NCBI GenBank assembly: GCA_026874595.1
Contig: CM049314.1
Location: forward strand, 72,000,300 to 72,064,299
DNA from: Sipunculus nudus
Taxonomy: Eukaryota > Annelida > Sipuncula > Golfingiida > Sipunculidae
Direction of reading: 5' to 3'
Length of the DNA stretch: 64,000 nt
The notes under the pieces were generated by a model. It worked only from the letters and a program-made list of their open reading frames with translations, did no database searches and was not told the DNA's origin. Within the stretch, counting starts at the first letter, position 1. Each line of letters begins with the position of its first letter. Positions 50,500 to 62,574 of the stretch are shown here, in pieces. A program made the position numbers and the translations under genes.

Positions 50500-53300
50500 A
50501 TATTTTAACCTGAACGATCATTTGAGTATCACTTGTTATGTCAATAAGAGAGTCAAAATGTTGATGGGTTTTGTCTTATAATATCATTAAGAATTTTTTT
50601 AGAAATAACATCAAGAAATTATTTTCTGCTGTTTCCCGAATCAACTCTGGATATGAAAAAATTGTGAAACCTTCTGACGAGAGTATCTAATACTCATTTT
50701 ATATTAATATTCTCTTCTAGTGCTTAATCCTTAATTTATTAGTATTAGAAACTAATTTTATTATTTAGAATAAATAATGGAGTTCCAAGGATAATGGACA
50801 TTGCCGTTTTACAGTGAATATGAATATACGAATATTTCCTTTTTTGCCCTTGGTTTCTCTGATTCAGTACCACCTGGCAAACAAATGTTATTTTTTTATA
50901 TTTTGAATGTGTGGAATCCTCTCCTGGTGCACATGTAAATAATAAAATAACGATAAAACATGCCATATATTACATCAACTGCTATTTTGTGAAGATGTCA
51001 AATTCTCCTAAACTGTACACTAAATGTGTCTCCGTTTTTGACTCGGTTGATTTTTTTTTAAATGTACAGAAAATAAAGCTACCATATAAATAATTTTTAA
51101 TAGGTAACAAAGATCATACATTTATTTTCACTTTTGATACATTTCCTGTCACTATTTCACCTTTCAATATACATGTATAAACGTCCTCTAAAATGCACAT
51201 ATATACCATATATTAAAGTGTTTGGTTGCATGTGAGAAAAAGTCGCATCTTGGGGACCCTGTATCTAAATAACATTTATTTTCAATTATTAAAATATATA
51301 ACTTTTATTTTAAAATCTTAGAGTAGACTCATTTAATTAATCTTACATCAGTTAAAAACAAACAAGGAAAAGAAGATTTGTTATGATGCCTTGATTTTTT
51401 TATGACAACGTTAACCAATTTGCTTAGCTACTGTACCTTTTACTAACTTTCAAATTACATGCAAGATAATATTAAGTGTATCTGTGAAGAATTACTGTAT
51501 GTTGTAATAAAAGTGTCGATGTCCCGTTACAGAGGTGATTTTATGTACGTACAAGAAGACAGGGACTACTATAACCTGGAAACATGAGGTGATGCGGAAC
51601 AACCACAGACAAAAGCGAATGGTAACAAAACATATTGTATAATAAATAATGTGAAGGATGCTTCACTAGAAAAACAAGAGGCTTCTACCATAGTGCTCCT
51701 CGGTTCAAAATAAAGATGTACGTTCATTCTAGTCGGACTACTATTTTCATACACCATTCGACATGCCAGGCAGTCACCATTTATTCTTACAAGTAAAATA
51801 AAAAGTTAGTTCAAGCCTCGATAGACGTAATTGTGTCCCGGGGATTCTGTGCTGTTCATTCGAAGAATAACGGTCAAATAGGTGAATATTAATAAGCCTT
51901 TAACGTGTATATGGTATACATAACTTCCGGTAACCAAGTGCCAGTCCATAAGGCCTAGAAAAGGACACAGGACTCTCCGTCATCAAGGACCGGTCCACAG
52001 TGCTTTGCCAGTACACAGAGCTCCCAGTCATCAAGGATCGTCAGGGAACGCCTTGCAGAGATACAGATCTCTCGATCACCAAGGAGCAGCCTGTTCCACA
52101 TAAAAGGGACGCAGATCTGCAATCCATCAAAAACTAGTGATTCAGTTAAAATTTACAGCTTATTTATTCTTTCGTAAGCAAATAAAAAATGGTACCAGGG
52201 TTAAAAGAGCAATATTCGGCTTATTTTACCTTTATTTCTATATTTCTATATATTTCAATATTCTGTTTCTGTAACATTTTACATTGTGTGTGACCACGTT
52301 GCCTGCAATCACAATTTTGTAAGGCATTAAAGATATGTATCCCACATTCATATGTATATCTTTAAGAGACGTTCCCCTTTTAGCAGATAGACATGTTAAT
52401 GTAATGCTACAGGACATTAACTTAAATCCCATAGAACTTTAAAAATAAGTCGAAGGAAACTGTATGCTGCCATGGTTCCTGATATCTAATCGTTTACATA
52501 TATCTTTATGTTTCTGTATGTTAGGTATGTTATTTTAATATATAATATTTTTATTAAAAGTGAAATGTCCTTTGATTTTAAACAGCACATGAAATTAAAC
52601 GGAGGCTAACATAGATATTATGTCTAAATGGTTATAACTTAATGGTTGACTCTGATAACACTTACAAAAATATTACTTAAAGCAGAACTATTTTATATGA
52701 ACATTCAAATAAATGTAACCCAAAAACAACGTCTGGAAGGACAAACTTTAAAACAGAATAATGCGTGAGCAAAAGCAGACAAACATCTGTAATATTGGTA
52801 ATGACAAAGCAATATAGAATAATGCAGGTATCTAGGTCTAAAAACTCAATTATAAATTGCTATTATAATCCTGTCGTCGGCTTCATCTTGTTCTATATGT
52901 TTCCAATAACATGTTAACTAAATGTGCCTGCCTGGTTGTATAGAGGTTTTGAGTAACTGTCAGCATATGCATTTGGGAATTCAGAGAGAATAATGCATGG
53001 TTCTCACATTCTGATAATCCTGCAAAAATATAAGGTTCTAATACTCTTTATGCAGTTTATGAAAGACTAACTTTAATTACTTGGAACCTCCGGCTCTACA
53101 ATTCAGGTATTATGCGACTTAATTAGACCGTTATTAACTATCATCATTTAGAAAAAAAGTTTGCTACAGTATAATGGAGTCTTATTATTACATAAATCAT
53201 ATCCATTACGGTAAGAACAATAAGTATTCCTGGGAATTCTGAGATGTTGTACATACACAGAGATTTAAACAAGCAATACTTTAAACGCTCATTTGAATAT
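50500..53300. other. Intergenic, no secure gene
   Basis: AT-rich sequence. It has a less AT-rich patch at about 51950-52110, with three degenerate copies of a CATCAAGGATCG-type motif about 55-60 bp apart, and a possible small plus-strand exon after 51532. Nothing else is supported. Confidence 0.45.
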
Positions 53301-53321
53301 TGATTAGAACTTTAAAGGCAG

Positions 53322-53424
53322 CCAATCAGTTTGCTCCACGCTTGAAGCTATAGTGAAAGACCAGCTGTTGAATATAAATCAGTTTATCAGTTGTTGGTAT
53401 TCTAGACAAACGCGAACGGTCGGT
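53322..53424 (+). promoter_or_regulatory. Core promoter and leader of the lectin gene
   Basis: GCCAATCAG (CCAAT at 53322-53326) and TATAAA at 53373-53378 precede the ATG at 53425. Initiation about 30 bases after the TATA box would leave a leader of roughly 20 nt. Confidence 0.6.
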
Positions 53425-55495
53425 ATGAATAGCAGGATCTCATATTTGATAATCTTGTGTCTGGTCACTTGTAAGTTTGACTGTTAATGTTTCCTGTGGC
53501 TGAACCAATAAAACCATAAGTTTTCCGTCTGTTTAACAATATTGATAGTACAAAGGATAAAAACAGTACGTTTAAGAAGCATGTAGGTTTAATAGAGCAA
53601 AGTTCATTTTTATGCTCCGATATATAAACTGTCATATGCATGCGGTATCGGGGTAAACAAGACATATGGAACGTATAAACAAGATTCATATGGATATATC
53701 AAAACATTTGAAGTGATTAAATACAGGTAGACTGATTTTCAATAAGGGCATCCTATAGTCAAATTCAGTTAAACTTTCCTTTTTTATATTTCATAGTAAA
53801 CATTAAAGAGCAAAACAATAAATTTAATTTGTGGGGTTTGCTCTGGTTCGTTTAGATGCAGTAATACTTTTAAAATTTGACGTTGTCGGAAATTTCTATA
53901 AAAATTAAAAAAAAGGAAATACTGTATATAAATGAATAATGTTTTAGTTTTAGTAATAGTTTTTATCTCCCTTACTTTGTCTATATGTAGCAGCCGGGGC
54001 CATAGTAGAATACCCTGAAGAACAAGCCCATAAGATGGAGCTAAAACGCGTTCACCGGAAACGCATTTCCCGGACAGAATGCTTATCTATATGTGAAAGA
54101 CAGAGGTCTCCTGATTGTGTTGGAATATTAGTCCCAGAGAATATGTGTATTTTATATGGATCAAAGTCCTACCAAAGCTCAGAGCCACGGAAGAGCTGTT
54201 TGTCCTCCGATGGGAGTATGTAACACTTTTTGTAATATTGATATTCACGTGAGATGCTTGATCTTTATATAAACAATATATCATACAGGTCCAAGGATCA
54301 CACATATTACATTAAATATATATAATGGGTTATAACAATCTATCCTAATTTTTATCCACCATTTTCTCCAATCCCTATCTCTCTGGCAAAACAGCTGAGT
54401 ATGGGATGTAATCCTTATGAAAAATTGCTGTGCTGAATATATTGTGACTTGAATTATTTAATTGGCAAATAGGTGATTACAATATATGTTGGTTATCAAG
54501 TAAGTTTGATGGTCATCGGCTTTTAATTGTTTTTTTTTTTAATTTTGAGACTAGAGACTTTAAAATTTATTTACTTATGTTTCGTTTTAAGCTTGTCCAG
54601 ATGGATATGGATACTACTTTCGGCCACATACACTTGGGGGACAAAATCGACCATCTTGTTACAAGATCGTTAATACCATAAACGACTTCAGTGGTGCTCG
54701 TGATATCTGCCATTATTTTGGCGGGGATCTTATCAGCATAGAAACAAAAAAGGAACAGGGCCACATCGTGAACATGCTTTCACGTATGTGGACCACATAA
54801 ATCAATGCCTTGAGCCTATAATAATTAGAACGTAATATACAAAACGAGCGGCGTTTGTTTTAGTGGGTCACACCCGACGTAAAAAATATATGAATGCGTT
54901 ATTCATTTCCTGTTTCTTATAGTACTCCAATTGTTAAATTTTATCCTGATATAGTTATGAATATTAAATTAATATAATGAAATATAATACTCTCTTTGTA
55001 GGCTGGAATATCTCGACGTCTGGCGCTAAAGTGAAACAAAGCCACACCAAGGACCTGTTAAAACAGACGACCTTCAGTACGTGGAGTGGTACCATCAGCC
55101 TAATATGATTAAAATGGTTTAAATAACATGAGCGTTGCCCGTTCTCAAAACAGAAAGTTTCTTATCTTTCTTTTAAACAGTGAATGCAACATTCTGATTA
55201 TGTCTGATATAATTCTAAAAACCTACGGTGTTGCACCTGTATATCTAATAGAAACATATTTAATCTCTTTGTAGATGCATTGGCAATCATCTGGACGTCT
55301 GGTGCTGACCTTGATAAAAATAACGAGTGGATATGGATGGCCACTGGGGCTCCTGTTACTTACACAGCTTGGCTTAAAGGGATGCCAAGCAACCAAGGTT
55401 ACTGTCTTGGTTTGTTCCGGATTATTAGGCCTTTGGCCTGGCTTAATATTAAGTGTAATGCCCAAGGTTACAGTATCTGTGAAATTGATGCATAA
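53425..55495 (+). CDS. Secreted PAN/apple-like plus C-type lectin domain protein
   Basis: Exons are 53425-53470, 53991-54215, 54592-54783 and 55275-55495, all joined in phase 1, giving 684 nt (227 residues). A further in-phase segment, 55002-55076, could be included (252 residues) but looks like a decayed exon. The start MNSRISYLIILCLVTSAGA is a signal peptide with likely cleavage before IVEYP. Residues about 25-90 carry five cysteines (TEC, SIC, DC, MC, SC) ending in CILYG, as in PAN/apple-like modules. Residues about 92-225 form a long-form CTLD: CPDGY, CYKI, ARDICHYFGGDLISIE, IIWTSGADL, EWIWMATGAPVTYTAW, YCLGLF, NIKC and SICE. EPN/QPD is replaced by MPSN, so canonical calcium-dependent sugar binding is doubtful. 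A role in surface recognition, immunity or mucus is inferred from family context. Confidence 0.85.
53991..53993 (+). promoter_or_regulatory. Tandem NAGNAG splice acceptor of lectin exon 2
   Basis: The intron ends TAG-CAG. Using either AG keeps the frame, adding or removing one residue (Ala) right at the signal-peptide cleavage region. Confidence 0.6.
55002..55076 (+). pseudogene. Decayed duplicate of the last lectin exon (possible 75-nt cassette)
   Basis: It follows a CTCTTTGTAG acceptor identical to that of the real last exon. ATCTCGACGTCTGGCGCT here matches ATCTGGACGTCTGGTGCT there at 16 of 18 bases. The frame beyond, TTFSTWSGTISLI then stop, resembles the CTLD core but ends early. A GTACGT after 55076 could serve as donor and keep phase 1, inserting 25 residues in the CTLD. 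Confidence 0.6.
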
Positions 55496-55923
55496 TGGTC
55501 TAAAGATTTCAATCTATCCCCGAATGTCCTAAGCGTTCAAAACGGATCTGATATCAAGATTACATGAAACCTTAGGTAGTCCAAACCTGCTTTGCTAAGA
55601 TCAAACTTTCAGACTAAAATAGGGAAGATTATCATGTGCATTGAACCAAACACATGATAGATTGAAAACTAGTCTCAAGTACTTTAACATAACAAGTGCA
55701 ACAAAGTTAATTAGACTGATACTTCATACAATGTATCATAGAAACATCTTCTGAACATTATAAAGAAATATTTGATGTATGCAGATTTACAATCATTTTG
55801 AAAATCTATGAAAATACTGCAAAATTATACATTATGGATACACAATAACATCCAAATTTTACACATAAAATTCAGATTACATCTCCTCAATCAACTACCT
55901 TACATATAGCTACATAGAGTGAG

Positions 55924-58900
55924 TTTTTAGCTCAGCTGACTGAAAGTCATCTGAGCTATAGCGATCACTCTTTGTCCGTCGTCCGTCTGTCCGTCTGTCC
56001 GTCTGTCTGTCTGTCCGTCTGTCCGTCTGTCCGTCTGTCCGTCCGTTAACCAGGCACAAATCGTAACCGCTGGACCTAGAACCTTGTAACTTGGGATTCT
56101 GAGAGGTTCATAAAAAATCTCCTTGGAAACCAGAAATTAGGTCTCTGTTACCCATATCCTTCGAGCTATGTGGCCCCAAAGTACCCCCAGAAAAGTCAAA
56201 AATTTCATATAAAAACTTCAATATCTCATTAACTACTTGACTGATGGTCATGATTTTTGGCATACATATTGATCATGAGATGTTACATCACTTCCTGCAG
56301 ACTGGTGGCGCCACCTGTATTTTTCGATTTTTTACGAATTTTTTTCTCTATTTTTGAGACCTTTCAAAATGTGAACATCTGTTAACAAGGCACAAATCAT
56401 AAAGACTGGACTTAGAATCTTAATTCTTGACACACTGAGAGGTCCATGAAAAATCTCCTTGGAAACCAGAAATTAGGTCTCTGTTACCCATATCCTTTGA
56501 GCTATCGGGCCCCAAAGTACCCCCCAGAATAGTAAAAAATTTCATACAAAAACTTCAATATCTCAATAACTACATCACTGATGGTGTTCATTTTTGGCAT
56601 ACATATTGATCATGAGATGTTCGATCAGTTCCTGCAGACTGGTGGCGCCACCTGTACTGTTTGATTTTTTACGATTTTTTCCTCTATTTTTGAGACCTTT
56701 GAGGATGCTGTCATCTGTTAGCGTGGCACAAATCGTAACGACTGGACCTAGAATCTTCATTTTCGACACACTGAGAGACCCATTAAAAGTCTCCATGGAA
56801 ACCAGAAATTAGGTCTGTTACCCATATCCTTCGAGCTATGGGGCCCAAAATTACCCCCCAGAATAGTCAAAAATTTCATACAAAAACTTCAATATCTCAT
56901 TAACTACATCACTGATGGTCATGATTTTCGACATACATATTGATCATGAGATGTTTCATCAGTTTGTGCAGACTGGTGGCGCCACCTGTATTTTTCAATG
57001 TTCACAAATTGTTTTCTCCATTTTTGAGACCTTTAAGGATGTAGTTATCTGCCAACAGGGTACAAATCGTAACGACTGGACCTAGAATCTTCGTTCTTGA
57101 CACACAGGGAGACCCATGATAAGTCTCCATGGAAACCTGAAATTTGGTCTCTGTTACCCATATCCTTTGAGCTATGGCACTCCAAAGTACAGCTCAGAAT
57201 AATGGAAAATTTGATACAAAAGCTAAAGTATCTGAACAACTAATGCAGAGATAACCATAATTGTTTGCATGGATATTGATCATTGAGTGTTTCATAAGTT
57301 TCTGCAGACTGGTGGCACCACCTGTATTTGTTCGGTTTTTTTTACGAAATTTTTCTGTATTTTTGAGACCTTTACAGATATGAACATCTGTTAACAGGGC
57401 ACAAATCATTAAACTGGACCAGGAATCTTCATTCTTGACACACAGGGAGACCCATGAAAAGTCTCCATGAAAACTTGAAATTAGGTCTCTGTTACCCATA
57501 TTCTTTAAGCTGTATGGGTCCAAAATACCCCCCCCCCATGAATAATGGAAAATTTGATACAAAAACTGCAGTATTTCAATAACTACAACACTGATGGTCA
57601 TGATTTTCGGCATACATATTGATCATGAGCTGTTCCATCAGTTTCTGCAGACTGGGAGTGCCACCTCTATTTTTTTTCAAATTTTTACGAATTTTTTTCT
57701 TTTTTTTTGAGACCTTTAAAGATGTGGTTATCTGTCAACAGGGTACAAATCGCAACAACTGGACCTAGAATCTTCATTCTTGTCATGCAAGGAGGCCCAT
57801 GAAAGTTGCCTGTGGAAACTTGAAATTAGGTCTCTGTTACCCATATCCTTCAAGCTATAGGACTCCGAAGTATCCCTCAGAATAATGGACAATTTGATAC
57901 AAAAACTGAAGTATCTGAACAACTAATGCAGAGATCACCATGATTTTTTGCATGGATATTAACCATTAAGTGTTTTTATTAGTTTCTGCAGACTGGTGGA
58001 GCCACCTGTATTTTTGTATCCGCCAAAACGAAGTTTTGCGGATACTATGTTTCTGACCGAGTTCCTCCGCTGTGGCGGCGTTCGTTTCCAGAGAGCTCCT
58101 CGGAGACTAATGGACCGATTTTTCCCAGACTTACACCTATTATCGGGTCACATGTGAACTGGTGCCTAACCAAATTGCATTGACCTCTGACCTTTCCTCT
58201 CTATCCAGTGTCCATTTGTGGGTCTGTTTCCACTCATAAACCCTCATATCTCGGGAACTGTTTGACCGATCAGGAAATAAAATTGATACAAATGTAGCCC
58301 TTGGATTGCTTTATAACATACACAAAAAATGGTGGCGCCACCTGTAACCATGTTTGCACAGTGTCCATCTGTTCATCTGCCTTGGGTTAAAATCACTCAT
58401 ATCTCTGCAGTGAATTGACTTATTCACCTGAAATTCGTCATGTGTATACATCCAGGATAGCTTTCTTGATTTTATGACAGGTGGCGCCACCTACGTTCAT
58501 GTTCACGCTGATGACATCCAAGCTTATATCTCGGGAACCGTTTGACCGATCAGGAAATAAAATTTATACAAATGTAGCCCTTTGATAGCTCTGTAACATA
58601 CACAAAAAATGGTGGCGCCACCTGTAACAATGTTTGCACAGCGTCTGTCTGTTAGTCTGCCGTGGCCTAAAATTACTCATTTCTCTGTAGTGGTTCGACA
58701 TAACTGCCTAAATTTTGCAGGTTTATACATCGTGGACAGCTTTCTTGATTTTATGACAGGTGGCGCCACCTACATTCTAGTTAACGCTGGACACATCCAA
58801 GCTCATATCTCAGGAACCATTTGACTGATTGGGTCAAAATTGTGCATGTGTTTAGATCTCACATAGGTCTTTATCATACACAAAACTGGAGGGGTTACCT

Positions 58901-59370
58901 GCAAAGATTTTTGCACAGTGTTTGTCTGTTTGTCTGCCATGGGCAAAAATCGCTCATATACATGTAGTGGTTTGACTTTTCTGCCTAAAATTTTGCAGGT
59001 GTATACAACTTGGACAGATTTCTGGATTTGTGGTAGGTGGCACAACCTACATACACATTTAGGCTGCAGACATCCATGCTAATATGCAACATACCTCACT
59101 CTATTTCCCCTTGCCACTCAATCCATGCCTCACTATCCGATTTTGGCAGATACATGTAGTCACTTGTCGGTTACCCGTATTCTAGTTTTAAAAGTTTACA
59201 CATTTTTCTCTATTTTTGAGATATATAAATACAGACTAAATCTTGGCCTGTTGGTTAATCTGTTTGATGCTTCAGTTGAATGGGTATATACTACCATTCT
59301 GGTGATAAAATTTCCTTTTGCGAATCTCTTTCCAGTCAGCTGAGCGTCATGACCCATGGGTCACTTGTTT
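55924..59370 (+). mobile_element. Element B, copy 3, with six core units and a nested element
   Basis: The 5' hairpin is TTTTTAGCTCAGCTGACT with AGTCATCTGAGCTATAG, then a GTCCGTCTGTCC tract at about 55976-56046. The 3' end is GTCAGCTGAGCGTCATGACC, then CATGGGTCACTTGTT. Core units of about 330 bp start near 56050, 56380, 56715, 57045, 57385 and 57730. Several carry the perfect palindrome GGTGGCGCCACC (near 56305, 56641 and 56977); others have one or two changes. Minus-strand open frames in it are shadows. Confidence 0.85.
58015..59185 (+). mobile_element. Element D nested in element B
   Basis: It interrupts element B between CCTGTATTTTT and AAAAGTTTACACATTTTTCTC, which are nearly contiguous in copy 2. 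Its 5' hairpin is GTATCCGCCAAAACG pairing with AAGTTTTGCGGATAC. The 3' side has CGATTTTGGCAGATAC, the inverted 5' motif, then ATGTAGTCACTTGT. Three core units of about 260 bp follow one another, two with GGTGGCGCCACC next to ACAGGTGGCGCCACCTA. The sequence differs from B but the plan is the same. Confidence 0.7.
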
Positions 59371-59639
59371 TGTATGAAGTGAAGGGAATAACTTTGCACT
59401 TTCCGATAATGAAAACACATTAACAAGAACCCCCCCCCCGACTAAATGTAAACTATGATTGATAAATTGATAAAGTCATTTGGTATATTTAATATCTTTT
59501 TATAATTATTTTCCTGCCATATATAGTAAGCCTGTGACAGCTAAAATATGCGGTAGGGGGCAGTCATTATAAGTGGTTTTGTTTCTTTTACACTTTCCTG
59601 AAACTGGGAGATGTATGTTACATTTGTTAAACGGGTCAG

Positions 59640-60560
59640 ATACGAAACAATTCGACAGGAGCTATTACTGTTGAAGCTTATGAATATTCATAAGAGGGTT
59701 GACTTAATGAGCGAGGCGAGATTCATTAGTGAACCTTCTGTTACTCTGGAAGTTCATGAATATTCATAAGAGGTATGAATTAATGATTGAAAGCGAGACT
59801 CACTAGTTGGCCTGCAAAAAAGTGTAATTCTAGCGCTGCAAGAAAACAAGTGTCTGTAGAACCCGGTCGTCTGCTTCTAAAGGCTTGGGTTCAGCTGTCA
59901 GCCTGGGCATGTGTTGTTTTTCGACGTAGTAAGTGTTTTCGTCATGGACTTGCCATGAAGCCATTCTTAATAACTGTTAACGATACTTCATCCATAGCCT
60001 GGAAAGGGGCATTTTTTAAGTGTTTACGGAATGTCTTTCCACTATTCCCGGAGGGTGAATCCAATGGACACTAAACCAGGACCGACGACAATTTATTTTG
60101 TGTGCTACCTATTCTGCAGATGAAGGCTTACTGCCTTCGTGTTCTGGGAACTGTGACCCGTCATTATACTATGCCTTTTAACTATTCCCGAAGGGAAAAT
60201 CATAAGACGCTAATCCCTCTGCCGCGTGTGTCTGGATTTCAGCGTGTTTACCGGGACTGTGCACTCTTGATCTTCATTTTTTAAATGAATTTACTTACGC
60301 ATGACTTATATAGGACCCGGAGAAGGCTTTAATCACGGGAGTTTATATATTTTTGTACAAACGTTGAGGTACTAGTGAGTGTTTTTGCTCCTAATATTTT
60401 TACAATTCGTGAATGTTACTGTAATTTGTTACATGTAAACATGGTACTCTTAATATCGCATATGGTGTTTTACTGGTCATTGAGTAAACTCGCGTGAAGC
60501 AAGTGAAGCGTGAATTTATTAATCCCAAGGAGGAGATTAGCAAAAAGGGTTCCCACACAA
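59640..60560. other. Unassigned less AT-rich stretch with repeated palindromes
   Basis: Two copies of a segment around ATGAATATTCATAAGAGG (near 59681 and 59757) are followed by sequence with plus-strand frames of 95 and 60 codons. Two partly similar ACTATTCCCGNAGGG blocks and a TTATATAGG TATA-like site follow. It could be an old LTR or other transposon. No domain was recognised. Confidence 0.35.
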
Positions 60561-60600
60561 TAGTATTAAAGAATTCAGGTCTGTCACCAGCAGCAGGGTG

Positions 60601-60602
<2 letters not shown>

Positions 60603-60646
<44 letters not shown>
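60603..60646. repeat. TA microsatellite
   Basis: An uninterrupted TA run of about 44 bp. Confidence 0.95.
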
Positions 60647-60649
60647 TAA

Positions 60650-62339
60650 AAAAACTAATGAAAAAAGATGTAAGGACTTTTTTACTTCGTCAGATAGTAC
60701 GATATAGTCTGACACTTCATTTGATTTAGAAGTATTAACAGAAAGCTGGATACATTTAAGTGTTGAATGCTGAGGTAAAACCATGCTGAAGTTAGATATT
60801 CTGAATTAAGCATTGGGGAAATGTTTTTTTTTTAATTTATCGCAAAGCAAAGGACATCTTTAGTAGATCATAGTACTAAGCATTTATATTTATATTTATA
60901 AATTGGATTTGGATGTAAAAGTGTACTCCTTCGATATTAAAATAAAAATCTGAAACACTCCAATTTATTATAACTAATTACTTATGAAGCAATCGAAGCA
61001 TATCGTTATGATGGGCATGAAATATGTATGATAGGTCTCACACTTGTTCCTGATCCAACCAGGTCATGGAGTAATATACACATGTAACAAGGACGTGCAT
61101 CTACATATTTGCAACTCATGTTTATATTCGTCGATTATTCGTTTAAAATCTGTTCTTTGACAAACGTTTTGTTATATTTTCAACTGTATCTTTTTATTTT
61201 TTTTGCAATTAAAACATGAGGATTGCTCAAGAAATCTAATTTAAAAAAAGAGGAACCAATGCTATCAAATTAAGCCCACTAATGACCCTCAAAACAGAAA
61301 ATCAGTTTAATGGCATAATTGTTTATTTTCTTGTAATGTTTCCTAGGAAACTAAAATAAAGGTTCTACAGTTAAACGTCTTTCTTTTAATATATTATTGA
61401 AATATTATAGTAACATAAAATTTTGAAACTCTAAACTGATTTTAACATATACTGTATAAATTGTTTTACATGTTTACATACTGTATACTATTGTTTTCAT
61501 ATCGAAATATGTATGTAATAATTAATTTAAATAATTAATATTGATTAATTTAAATTTATTATTAATATTATTAACATATGATATTAAAAAAGAAGAAAGC
61601 AAATGTATTTTATTTAACAGGAAACACATGGAATTTCCTTGACAGACGCCTTCTGCGTAATGACATAGAAACAAATGTGTTGAATATATTGTAAAATATT
61701 AAAAAAATCATATTTTAACATAACAAAAGTTATATTGATAAAATTAAATTAAATGCAGACTCAAATGGTATGATAAATAAATATCACAATTACGTAGTTA
61801 ACGTGGACATCCTGCACATCTTCTGGGCGTTGTTCACACCAGTCCCTCATTCTCGTGCTACAGTTGCTTTACAGAATGAACATACGAGTGTAAAGAACTG
61901 ATGTGATCTACTCTGAAAGGAAACGTACCGAAAACTTTTAGTACTTGGCCAGTGTGATGATAATAATAGTGGTGATTATTATTGTTATATTGTTGTTGCT
62001 GCCGATTTCGGTGTTACCTTGAGTTTACATTTTGGAATAAAATTAGCACATCAATCTAAATAAAATATGAATAAACAAATGTTTTGAGGGAGCATTCTGA
62101 TATGAAATGAGTGGGGACAATCAGTTCCTGATGACCGTCCTTTGGGGAAATACGAAATCGATTTCCTCCTACCCCTCTGATATCGATTAATTTTTTTTTA
62201 CCGGCTATTTAAAATGTTAGTCTAATAACCAGACCCGCAAGTAAATGCACACGAAAAAAAAATGTTTCTACTTGTCTTTGGAGATTTTATCTGTTAATAA
62301 AAAGTGAAATAACGTATTTTGGTAAGTAATCTGTGGCTG

Positions 62340-62340
<1 letters not shown>
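60650..62340. other. AT-rich, no gene seen
   Basis: No supported exon or structured repeat was found between the two TA microsatellites. Confidence 0.5.

Positions 62341-62341
<1 letters not shown>

Positions 62342-62391
<50 letters not shown>
62342..62391. repeat. TA microsatellite
   Basis: An uninterrupted TA run of about 50 bp. Confidence 0.95.
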
Positions 62392-62393
<2 letters not shown>

Positions 62394-62574
62394 TAAGGTT
62401 GAAGTAACGGAGGCATTGATGAGCAGTTTTATGGGAGAATAATATTGGTCTGTAGAGCTTCCGGCTCATATATATGTTAATAATATAACATAGAATAAAA
62501 AATTCGTATAATTGAAGGGACCTAAAGAAAATTTTTGGCTCGTATTGAGGTAAGGGCGGTTTTTTCTTAACCTC

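Noticed and set aside
57194-57613. 139-codon minus-strand frame and similar frames in 55.9-59 kb
   Set aside because: These are antisense readings of the tandem core units of element B.
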